Of a stretch of DNA of 64,000 bases, positions 36,501 through 48,500 are shown in pieces. The stretch covers positions 94,363,890 to 94,427,889 of the forward strand of contig JAVMKO010000003.1 of NCBI GenBank assembly GCA_032164245.1. Direction: 5' to 3'. The notes beneath the pieces were generated by a model. That model saw only the letters and a list, made by a program, of their open reading frames with translations, was not told the DNA's origin and did no database searches. The position numbers were made by a program, and so were the translations under genes. The stretch comes from Sternotherus odoratus. Its lineage: Eukaryota > Chordata > Testudines > Kinosternidae. The first letter of the stretch is position 1, and each line of letters opens with the position of its first letter.

Positions 36501-39500
36501 GCAAACCACAACGACTTGTTTTTTTCAAAGTGCCAACACTGCAATTAAACCTGAATAACGAGGTTTTAGTTTAGAAAAAACAATTCGTACAGTTTTTCAA
36601 ACTAATTAACAGCTTTTGTTTAAAAAGAAAAACACAACAACAGAGCTTTCCATTAAACATTTTTTATTGAAAAAAACAAAAACAAACAAAAAAAACTGTA
36701 CACCCCCCCCCCCAACTGACCCACTCAGCCCAGTCTCTCCCCCCAAAACCTCCTTCCCTCCCACCCACCCCCCAAATGACCCACCCAGCCCGGTCTCTCC
36801 CCCCAAAACCTCCTTCCCTCCCACCCACCCCCCAAATGACCCACCCAGCCCGGTCTCTCCCCCCCCCAAACCTCCTTCCCTCCCACCCACCCCCCAAATG
36901 ACCCACCCAGCCTGGTCTCTCCCCCCAAACCTCCTTTCCTCCCACCCCCCACCCCCCCCAAATGACCCACCCAGCCTGGTCTCTCCCCCCCAAACCTCCT
37001 TTCCTCCCACCCCCCCAACTGACCCACCCAGCCAGGTCTCCCCCCCCAAATCTCCTTTCCTCCAACCCCCCCCCCAACTGACCCACACAGCCAGGTCTCC
37101 CCCCCCAAAACCTCCTTTCCTCCAACCCCCCCCAACTGACCCACACAGCCAGGTCTCCCCCCGCAAACCTCCTTTCCTCCCACCCCCCCCAACTGACCCA
37201 CCCAGCCTGGTCTCTCCCCCCCAAACCTCCTTTCCTCCCACCCCCCCCAACTGACCCACCCAGCCAGGTCTCCCCCCCCCAAACCTCCTTTCCTCCAACC
37301 CCGCCCCCAACTGACCCACCCAGCCTGGTCTCTCCCCCACACCGCTTACCCCCGCTCCCAGCCCAGCCTTCCCCAGGCGCTTACTTGTTCGCTGGGTCAC
37401 GCTGCTGTGACCCGACTCCAGCGAGGCTCCTGCCCCAGTCACTCCTGTGACGTCCGTGTGTCAGGTGATAGAGCGGGGGGCGTGGCTTCAGTGTTCTCTG
37501 GGGAGGGTTCTCCCCAGAGAACTGTGGGAGATGTAGTCTGCGGGAGCCGACGCCGTGACTACAGTGTATGACTGTAGTCACGGCGTGCCCACAGAGACAG
37601 CTCGGCGTGCCAGCAGCGGCACGCGTGCCACGGGTTCGCCATCACTGGGCTAGAGGGTCTCGGGGTGGGGGGTCAGGGGACGGGGAACAGGAGCATTGGA
37701 TAGGGTGTGGGAGTCCCAGGGTGCGGGGGTGTGGCTAGGAGTCGGGGCAGTCAGGGGATGGAGCTGGGGGGTTGGATAGGAGGTGGGGTCTCTGGAGGGG
37801 GCCATGGGACAAGGAGCAGGGGGGCGTAGATGGGATGGGGTGTCTCTGGAGGGGATAGTCGGGTTAAGGAGCGGGGGGGGGTTGGATGGGTCGGGAGTTC
37901 TGAGGGGGGCAATCGTGGCAGAAAGTGTGGGGGGGTCAGATATGAGGCGGGGCCAGGCTGTTTGGGGAGTCACAGCCTTCCCTACCTGGCCCTCCATAAA
38001 ATTTTGAACCCCTATGTGGCCCTCGGGCCAAAAAGTTTGCCCACCCCTTATCTAACAGGTAATTGTTCATCAGTGCCATGTTTGATGTTGGCGTTGGCCA
38101 CAGTAATTGGCCAACTGCTAAAGGAACAAGCACACGCACACACCGATTATATATGTTTTACCTCAGGAGGGTAGTCATTCATTTACTATTAGGCAACACA
38201 TGTTCTTCTTGGATGAACAGGCAGAACTCAAGAATGATGCAGCTAAATGTTTTCTATTTAAAAGAATGGCCAGCTTTCCTACATTAAGTCATTGCAGAAA
38301 TAGAAACTTCCTGTTGTTAGATTACTAAATATTTTGTATGGCTTGGTAGGAAACGTTATAAAATATGCTCTTTCTAATGCTTGATTTGTTTTCTCCTAGA
38401 AGCTGATGGAACGGTTTGATTTTGGGGAAGAACCTGAGCTCAGTGAAGAGCCTAAAAAGGAAACTCCCACTTCCCAACTGTAAGATCAGGTTATATTCCT
38501 TTTGAATTAGATTAATTTGATCATTTTTCCTATTAAACATTACAATAATTGAACGTTCAGTGTGAAAAGTAGGCCAGCTGTCTGGTCCTTCAGTATACAT
38601 AAACTACTATACTGGAGCAGTGATAACAGAACAATTTACATGAATTTGAATGATAGACATGTATATGTTTTAAATGTTTAATACAACATCTCTGCCATTG
38701 CATGAGAACCCTTCAACTGGATGCCTACTATTTTAAGACAGAGAGAATGAGAGTTTGGTCCGAAGATAGTGCTCTACTTAGATACTCCTGGGGGATTCTG
38801 TCCCTAAACATTCAAAATTCTACAAATTTTATTTGTCAAAGTAATGCAATATAATTACACCAGTTTCAGTTGTTTTGGTAAGTTGTTTAAACTACAGATA
38901 CAGAAAAAAGTCACCAACTATTCAGCATTTCCTAAACACTTGGAAGTCAAGTTACAAATATTTGGTAACTGATACCCTGCATTTCAGTTATAATCCCGGA
39001 TTTTCATCTAAATTACATTACAGAACACCAAACAGAAACAAAAAAAAAATGTAGAATGTCATTCTAAATAGCTCAGACTTTCACACATGAAAGTCATATG
39101 GGTTCGCTAATCATTGTCTTGGATCTACTTTGGGAAGTGTTTGGTTCTGATTATCCTGACATTTTATTGACTGCTAGGTAAATGTTTTATTTGCCCTCAA
39201 AAGTTTTTTTTTTTTTTTTTTTTTTTTTAAATGGGTAACTAAAAATCTAACTCCATTGTACCACTTTGGCACCAAAAAAAAAGTGAGGAAGTGCATATAT
39301 CTTCCTAGCTGATTCCCTTACTGTCATTTATAAGGCTTTACATCGCTCTGGCAATGTAGGGGCCTTAAAACTTTTACAGGGTTTTTATGCTCCTGGGGGA
39401 ATTGACTGAGAAGGAAACAGTTAACTAACAATAGAATAATTAACAGTGGTACATGCAGACAGGTTGCTACATTTCTGCCTCAGAGAATGAGATCAATTAA

Positions 39501-42500
39501 CCATCAAAAGCAACATTAACAAAATGTTTTTTTTTTTTTTTTTACAAAAGCTATTTTCTTTAACTTAAAAACAATTAATTTTCAGTAACATGATACTAAT
39601 ATGTAAGTATTTTTTCAGTTCTCAAGAAGTTACATTTTACTAGGAAGGTTGCTACACTTCTGCCTCAGGGGCAGAGCCTTCCTCCTGCATAATAAAAAGA
39701 CGTACCCTTCTCCACACCCCTTGAGCCGCAGTATGAAGAAAGAGGGACAAAGTCTCTCTTGCTTCTTAGCCAACCCTGCCCCCGATAGTGATCGACATTG
39801 CCCGCGCAGGCACGCACACCAAGCCCCCTCCCCACGCAATGATTTGCATCTCTGAAGGTGCTTCAGGCATGCTGGAATAAAGGCGCTGCCGGGAAAGATG
39901 TGTCCCCCTGCAGATTTCTTTTGCGTTTTTCTTTGTGGGGAGGAACAGAAATATGCAGGCCATATGAATTCTGCACCCCCACATGGGTGCAGAATTCTGT
40001 CAACAGTAACTTAGAGTTGCAATCCTGTATTTCACTCGGAGGGATAATAATTGCAACTAAGGCGTATGTGTTTCTAAGTTCATTTGTTTGAAAACATATG
40101 GGTAGCTTGCTACTTTTTAAAATATGAAGTTTTGTTTATTAGGTTATTTAGTCTCAAGAGAAAAACTTAGATGTTAAGGGTTTTTCAATTATTTTATTTT
40201 AGGCCTCTAGTATCAGAGTCTGTGAACAACTCACTTTTTCATCAGCTAGCTGAACAACTGCAACAACAAAATTTAGAACATCTCCGACAGCAGCTTCTGG
40301 AGCAACAGCAGCCTCAAAAGGTAACTACTCCATCTTGTGGTTATCATAGTAATTGATTCTAGTGGTCTTCCACATTGGTAAAAATACATGCTTTGCTTCA
40401 GGACAGGAAACTGTGTCTTCTTCCTAATACTCTTACTCATAATAATGAAACTCTGTCACTGGCTAATTACCTGGGCTTGCAAAGTGATGACTTGGATCCA
40501 GTGAAGGCAAAAAGCATAAAACAAACAAACAAAAAATACAAAACAAATGTGAGCTATACATTTTGTACTTATTAAATTAGGAAAGACCAGCCTTCCGCTG
40601 AACTGGAGACACGCTTCACTTTCAGGTATCCTGTCCACTTCTTAACTAAGATTTTTTTTAAATGGTTTCCCTTCTTTCATGGAAGGCTGAAAGATGGCAT
40701 GTTGCCCTGACTTGTAAGAAAAAAAGAGATAGTTAAGTACATTTCATTTGCTATCGGTATCACATTTAGTCATACACAAATCAAGAAAATTTCCAATTCA
40801 GAGAAGGACTTAAACTTTGAGTGGATGAGCTGCTCTCTATTGGGAAGAGGATAGAGTAGGTTGTATGCTGCCGCAGTAGGTGGAAGGGGGTTCTTTCAAC
40901 TCCTCCCCAAGATCATTCTAGGTCCTAGTGGCTAAGTGATTTTGATTTCTTCTCAGCCTGTATGTACAACTCAACAGGTACCATCTGTTGCCCCACTGAG
41001 AACTCATGCTCTAGACAGCCCACCCTCATTTTCTAGCTGATGCTGCATATTGACTCTCTCTCTGCAGTGGAATAAAGCTCTGATTCCCTCTTCCACAAAG
41101 CAATGAAAGCTTGCACTACTTAGCAAATACTACTACAGAGGCATAACCCTATGAAGGAATAATAGAGTTTTTGGTAGCTGTTGATGTACATAAATATTAT
41201 CTAAAAAGTTATATCTAGAAATAACTATTAAAATTCAAGAATAAATGTATTGAATAGGTTAGGTACCTTCCAGTGAAATATGTTGCTATTGGGTGAGTTT
41301 AGGAATGAATTTATTTTGGGGACTGAATTGAGCATTTCTAATTCATTCAAGAGTGGGGTGACATGTCTCACCACAGGGGATTACCACCTGACTCCCCATA
41401 TGCGCCTGTGTGTGCCTCCAGCAGATGCCTCTCAGCTGATCAGCGTGGGAGAGGGAATTGCATCTAGTCCTGGCTGCAGCTGAGAGACTTAGACCTTGGT
41501 TACACTGGCACTTTATAGCGCTATAAAGCCTCCAGGAGCGCTATAACTCTGTACCCGAACACACTGGCAAGGCACATATTGCGCTATAAGTCGGAGCTTA
41601 TTGCGCTCGTGGTAAACCACCTCCGCACGGGGAATAAGGGCTGTTGCGTATTCCCTGTAGCGTGTTATGGCAAGTGTAAACAGTCATTACGCTATAAGGG
41701 ATCTCTGGCACGCCTCCGAGCCATTTAAGGCAATTGATGTCTCTGTGTTGTTTTGTTCTCCGCAGGAGGAATGCGGAAGTACCTTTTCAGATTTTCTGTC
41801 TTAACTCAGCAGATAAGCGCTGCAAATGTTTACAAATGGGAGCTGTGTGGTGCGAAACTTATAAAGCAGGCTCTGATTTCAAAGGAAACTACTGACACAG
41901 ACTGTCAACTGGAGAAATCTCCTCCCCCTCCCCCCCATACTTACCCCTCACCCCCCTTGTTTGAAAAGCACGTTGCACCCAGCTGAATGCTGGGATAGCT
42001 GCCCATAATGCACCACTCCCTGTGCCGCGGCAAGTGCCGAAAATGTGGCCATGCCATCCATGCTATAGCACTACACCTATTGCTGTATATGGGTACAGCT
42101 ATAACCAAAAGCGCTATAATCCTGTAAGTGTAACCAAAGCCTTAGGCTTCAACTGGAAAACACAGCAGTTACTCCCAGCATACAGCACATTATAAAGAGG
42201 ACCTTTGGTTTTGCGTCCAGGCCCTGGTGAGAGAGAGTGAGAAAGAAAGCCAGAATAAAATGCAAAGCTTTGGGGGGGAATAGAAGGGCAAAGAAAGACA
42301 GAAGGCACAAGAAATAAAGTAGAAATTGGAAGCAGGGAGCACAGAAGATATTTAAAGGACAGTTGTGTTTTCTTGATCTTGTTTTCCTTAAAACCAAAAT
42401 GGTGGGTTCAGGAAAAGTAATGCTGGCGTTGAGAGGCAAATACATGAAATAGGAAGGTAAAAGGACCATGACATGCTTCAGAAAAATAGAAAGGTAATGT

Positions 42501-45500
42501 AGAAGAATCTGGGTACTGTTCATCATTCTGCCACTTGATGTAACTAAACAGTGTAAGATACAGAGTTTTTAAGCAGAGTGGAAGTATAATGAGAAACTGC
42601 TGTATATTTAAAAGAATGCTTAAACACCGGAATTCAGTATCCTTTACTTCTGTTTTATCTCTTTGGATATTTAAGACATCTACATCTTTCTAAGGCAAGG
42701 GTGGGGAACCTTTTTTCCACCAAGGGCCATTTTGACCCTTATAAAATCGTCCGCGGGCCGCTTCCCCTCCCCCCCCGAAGCCCAGGCTGGCAAGGGAGCT
42801 GAGACCCCAGCTGGCAAGGGGCCAGCAGGGGAAATCCCAAAGCAGTGGCAGGTGCAGTGCTTAGCCCTGCACTGCTTTGGGGTTTCCCCCACTGGCCCCT
42901 TGCCAGCCAGGGTCCTGCCGCCTGCCTGACCCGCCCAGCCCAGTCTCTCCCCCCCCCCCCAGTCTCTCCCCCCCACCCCCAGTCTCTCCCCCGCCCCAAC
43001 CTCCTTCCCTCCCCCCCCCCAACTGACCCACTCAGCCCGGTCTCTCCCCCCCAAACCTCCTTCCCTCCCCCCCCAACTGACCTACCCAGCCCGGTCTCTC
43101 CCCCCCAACTGACCCACCCAGCCCGGTCTCTCCCCCCTCCCCCCCCAAACCTCCTTCCCCCCACCCCCAACTGACCCACCCAGCCCGGTCTCTCCCCCAC
43201 ACCGCTTACCCCCGCTCCCAGCCCAGCCTCCCCCCAACGCCCCCTTGCACACCGCTTACCCCCGCTGGTCTCCCGCCGCCCGCGCCTACTCGTTCGCTGG
43301 GTCACGCTGCTGGGACCCGACTCCAGCGAGGGAAGGTAGAAAAGCGACACGCCCCCAGCCCTCGTGGACACTCTGGGACAGCGCCGCACCGCCTCCCCCG
43401 CCCCCCAGCCCAGCCTCCCCCACCCCCCAGCCCAGCCTCCCCCCAACGCCCCCTTGTACACCGCTTACCCCCGCTCCCAGCCCAGCCTCCCCCCAACGCC
43501 CCCTTGCACACTGCTTATCCCCGCCGGTCTCCCGCCGCCCGCGCCTACTGGTTCGCTGGGTCACGCTGCTGGGACCCAACTCCAGCGAGGGAAAGCGACA
43601 CGCCCCCAGCCCTCGCGGACACTCTGGGACAGCGCCGCGCCTGCGCAGTCCCACCGCGACGTTGCTCTGGCCCGCTCTATGGTGCAGGGTTTCCAGACCC
43701 GCCCGCGGGCCGGACCGGATCACTTGGCGGGCCGTATATGGCCCGGAGGCCGGAGGTTCCCCACCCCTGTTCTAAGGGATACATTTGGTTAGCAGACTAG
43801 AGATTTGTCTTCTAATAATTGATGTGATGTTTTAAAATAATCATTACAAGAATCCTGAATTAAAACTTGAAAATGTTGATTCTAAGGTTTTTTATTTGGA
43901 GCTCTCCTTTTGTCAATTTTTAGTTTAATTTTAATTCATTTTATGAATTACCGGTACCATTTGTACTGGCAGACTCCATCATGGTACTCTGGCAGTTTTT
44001 TGGCAGTGTATTACTGTTATTAATAATGATGGTAGTAATAATAGCTTCTTCCCGGTCTGTCAAGAAGAAAAGTAATATTTTGTTGCACATGTCTGGTGGA
44101 AAAAAATTATTATAAAGACCTGTTTCTTAGAAAATTGTCTTTCTCTGAATTGAATCTAAAACTATAAAAGTCATATTTTTCTTTATGTAAAAAGCAATCT
44201 TCCTTCTTCAATAAAATTCACATAATCTCGCTTCTGTTCTAAATAAATTGGAGAGCTGTTTCTTCATTTTTCTAAAATGTGTTAATTCAGTTAAAGGATG
44301 TTTTGGAAAAGAATTTTTTTTCCAAATAGTGTAGACATTTCAGATAGGAAGCTTGTTATCCAAACCCTCCAGCTTGTTATCCAAACCCTCCAGCTTGTTA
44401 TCCAAACTCTCCAGCTTGTATATCCTAGGTACAGCTTGTTTATTGTAAGCATTCACTTTAACAAGCCTAAGCTCTAAAGCTAAAATGCAGTAAGCGTTAC
44501 TGTTGATTTTTTGTTGTTAATCAGCTATTTTACAGTTTACATTCTAAAATTAGTGTGATTTGTGACATTTTTCATATGTAGTTTCACTAATAAATTTATT
44601 TCTGGGAATCCTGGCATAAAATTCTACACAGTTTCATGATTTGTTTTGCCTTGTTTAATCTTAAATTTCATACTAGTCCAAAAGGTTGGAATTAAATTAA
44701 GATTTTCAAATTAAATTAAAATCGGTATTGCATTTACATCACAACAAAATAATTAGGGAACGTCTTCACTACCCACCGGATTGGTGGATAGCAATCAATC
44801 TTTTAGCAATCGATTTATCGCGTCTCATTAAGACATGATATATCGATCGCCAGCAACTCCCCCATTGACTCTGGAACTCCCTCTTGCCGTGAGGCGCAAG
44901 CTGGAGTCGACGGGGGAGTGTGCCACCGACCGCCGCCGCCATGAGGACGGCAGGTAAGTTGGCCAAAGATACGACGATTTCAGCTACGTTATTCACGTAG
45001 CTGAAGTTGAGTATCTTCAGTCGATATCCCCCCCTCCCCCCGTGCAGGCCAGCTCCTTAGTCATGAAAATGTGTGGTTTGCGAAAGAACTGATTACAATA
45101 AGTTATCAATGACTTATGTACTAATAATATTTGTATATTTAAAAATATGACATTTTTGATATATGCTTCTTAGTGTTGTACAAGATTACTATAGTCCCTC
45201 AAGATATGTATTTGTTTTCTTGTTGGAGTGTTACTTCTAATTAACCAGAATTGTGAAAAGAAAGTCATCCTCGATGAACATTATCTGACTTATTGACTTG
45301 ATAATGATATTTTGGATAGGAACTGAAAGCACATTGGCTCTGTTAAACTCTGTTTATTTGTGTATGGGAGTACAGAGTGGAATGGAGGGAAATCAAGTTC
45401 AACTGCAAGTTTTCATAGCAGGTTATAATCCCATATTAACTTGATCTTCATTTACAAAAAACAAAGTGGTAAAAAATATCCCAGACACTTACAAATAAAC

Positions 45501-48500
45501 TCTTTTCAAAAATATTCTATGGTTTCTGACTTTTAAAAATGTAATATTCATGTCCTGTGAAGGCAAGCCCTGAAGTAAATCAAGAGGGAAACTTTGGATC
45601 TGAGCACTCTGCATCACCATCACAAGGGAGTAGCCAACAGCAGTTTTTAGAAGTGGAAACAAATCTAGATGATTCAATGGATATTCAACAGCAGGTAAAT
45701 TTACCATTTCTGATTAAATTACTGAAATTTGAAGGAAAAAATATTAAACTTCAGAAGTTATGTTGTATTTCTTTGTATTCCGATGTATGTTTTGTATATT
45801 TTTGCTTATATTTATCATTGCTTCCATACTTAGGACATGGATATAGATGAAGGACAAGATGTAGTTGAGGAAGAGATCTTTGAACAAGAAGAAAAGAAAT
45901 CAGCTGTTCGTTCAAGATCAAGAACACACTCAAGATCTCGTTCAAGGTTTCATAATAAATTTATTGCTCAAGTATAAGCAACTTTATTTTCTTCTGAAAT
46001 GCAGAGACTGTGGTGTTATATTTATTGTATCTACATCATCATTCTGATTTTTTTGGCTACCTGCATGGTTATGTGTTGCATTGGAATCGATCAAAGAGTT
46101 TACATTTAAACATAGGATTAAGTTGTATAGTAACTTAAGACTTTTTTTTTTGATGTGGCAACTTATTTTCTTTAGTTTTGGGTTCGTTTACATTTTCAAA
46201 TACCTTCCAAATAATGCAAATAAATATCAAAAATAATTGTTGACTTTGGGATGGACTTTTCCTCTGTAATGCTTATTGTTCTGCTGTATACTTTGCAGTT
46301 CTTTTTTCTTGAGGTCAGACTAATGCCCTTTTTCTCCTGCACACTAATGGTAGTACATTTCTTTTCTCTGTAAAGTAGTAAAATAAAATATGCGTAATTT
46401 TTCTAAACATTTAAATGAATACTAAGGAAAGTCCATATTAGTATACTGAGTTGTGATTTTTAGTAGTGCAGTCAGGCAATTAAAAAAATTAATCCCTTTT
46501 AATCATGCAATTAAAAAATTAAGCACTGTTAAACAATAAAAGAATACCATTTATATAAATATTTTTGGATGTTTTCCACATTCTCATATGTATTGATTTC
46601 AGTTACAACACACAATACAAAGTGTACAATGCTCACTTTCTATTTGTTTCTGATTATAAATATTTGCACTATAAAATTGAGAGTATTTTTCAATTCACTT
46701 AGTATGAGTACTGTAGTGCAGTCTTTTTATTGTGAAAGTTGAACTTACGAATGTAGTTATGTGCAAAAAAAAAACTGTATTCAAAAATAAAGCAATGTCA
46801 AATTGTAAAGCCTACAAGTCCGTTCAGTCCTACTTCTTGTTCAGCCAATCACTCAGACTAATTTGTTTACATTTGCAGGAGATAATTCTACCAGTTCCTT
46901 GTTTACAGTGTCTGTAAAGAATACATAGTAAAACAATACTGAAAGTGAGGACAGATGTTCGCATGGCATTGTTGTAGCAGGCATCGCAAGATATTTGCGT
47001 GCCAGATACACTAAAGATTCATGTGTCCCTTCATGCTTCAGCCACCATTCCAGAGGATATGCATCCATGCTCATGACGGGTTCCGCTCGATAATGATCCA
47101 AAGCAGTGCAGACCAACGAATGGTCATTTTCATCATCTGAGTCGCATGTCACCAGCAGAAGGTTGATTTTCATTTTTGGTAGTTCAGGATCTGTAGTTTC
47201 TGCATCGCAGTGTTGCTTTTTTAAGATGTCTGAAACCGTGCTCCATGCCCAGTTCCTCTCAGGTTTTGAAAGGCACTTCAGATTCTTACATTTTGGGTCA
47301 AGTGTTGTAGCTGTCTCTAGAAATCTAATATTGGAATCATCTTTGTGTTTTGTCAAATCTACAATGAAAGTGTCCTTAAATCAAGCAATATATGCTGTGT
47401 CGTCATCTGAGACTATCACAACACAAAATATATGGCAGAATGCAGGTAAAACCATAGAACAGATGTACAGTTCTCCTCCAAGGACTTCAGTCAGAGATTA
47501 ACACATTTTTTTAAAAACAAGCGTCATAAGCATGTCCTCTGGAGTGGTGGCCAAAGCATGAAGGGGTGTACAAATGTTTAGCATATCTGGCATGTAAATA
47601 CCTTGCAGTGCCAGCTACAAAAGTGCCATGTGAATGTCTGTTCCACTTTCAGGTGACATTGCACAAGAGAAGCAGGCAGCATTATTGCCCGTAAATGTAA
47701 ATAAACTTGTTTCCCTTAGCGATTGGCTACACAAGAAGTAGGACTGAGTGGAGTTGTAGGCTCTAAAGTTTTATATTGTTTTGTTTTTGAGTGCAGTTAT
47801 GTAACAACAAAAATCTACATTTGTATGTTGCATTTTCAAAATAAAAAGATTGCACTATGGTACTTGTATGGGGTGAATAGAAAAATACTATTTCTTTTAT
47901 CATTTTTGCAGTGCAAATATTGGTTATCAAAAGCTATATAAAATGAGCATTGTACACTTTGTATTCTGTTTTGCAATTGAAATCAATATATTTGAAAATG
48001 TAGAAAAACTTCCAAAATATTTAAGTTTCAGTTGGTATTCTATTGTTTAACAGTGTCATTAAAACTGCGATTAATCATGATTAATATTTTTAATTGTGAT
48101 TTTTTTGTTTAGTAAATCATGTGAATTAATGGTGATTGTCAGCCCTAATTTTTAGTAAAACAAAAATAAAAGTAGAGTCCATCTTTCCCCTGACACCTGT
48201 TCAAGTTATTAATAATAAATGTTTTGTAGGTCACCAAGAAAACGAAGGTCCAGGTCACGGTCTGGTTCCCGAAAACGTAAACACAGAAAACGCTCACGCT
48301 CAAGGTCAAGAGAAAGGAAGAGAAAGTCATCTCGGTCATACTCCAGTGAAAGAAGAGCAAGGGAAAGGGAAAAAGAACGCCAAAAAAAGGGATTGCCTCC
48401 TATCCGATCTAAAACACTAAGTGGTAGGTAATGTTTATTTTATGTTTTAATATCTTAGTATTCAATGGAGAGGAAAAAAAGTAGCCCTTTACATTTCTTT

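Larger units (their letters stand above)
29900..38399 (+). other. SCAF8: SCAF8 intron 7
   Basis: 8.5 kb, the largest intron wholly inside the window. It contains decayed CR1 LINE pieces (about 30540-30990 and 31955-32330), a MIR/L2-like tail (31548-31680), an unclassified dispersed repeat (32330-33480), a hAT (33502-33771), a CR1 tail (about 34560-34871), Harbinger-like MITEs (34872-35156, 35331-35583) and two nested hAT elements (36209-38049). Confidence 0.85.
40321..45562 (+). other. SCAF8: SCAF8 intron 9
   Basis: 5.2 kb. It holds a Harbinger-like element (41492-42141), a hAT (42696-43769), a 21-bp tandem repeat (44350-44419) and a Harbinger-like MITE (44756-45056). 40330-41480, 42150-42690 and 45060-45560 show nothing recognised. 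Confidence 0.85.
45947..48229 (+). other. SCAF8: SCAF8 intron 11
   Basis: 2.3 kb, of which about 1.7 kb is the fold-back hAT relic (46466-48147) ending 82 bp before exon 12. Confidence 0.85.

Noticed and set aside
36606..37442. Open frames of 180-280 codons on both strands, Pro- or Gly/Trp-rich
   Set aside because: They are translations of the 56-65-bp tandem array inside a hAT element; every frame is open because the unit lacks stops. No domain.
41753..41986. 77-codon open frame as a small gene
   Set aside because: It lies inside the Harbinger-like element, with no conserved domain and no coding context.
42680..43800. Several 100-240-codon Pro/Ala-rich open frames
   Set aside because: They lie wholly within the hAT at 42696-43769 and come from GC-rich repeats.
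44350..44419. CRISPR-like repeat array
   Set aside because: Units are directly adjacent with no spacers, and this is a vertebrate intron.
48136..48420. 94-codon frame overlapping exon 12
   Set aside because: It is a different frame from the RS-coding frame; splice phase fixes the RS frame.
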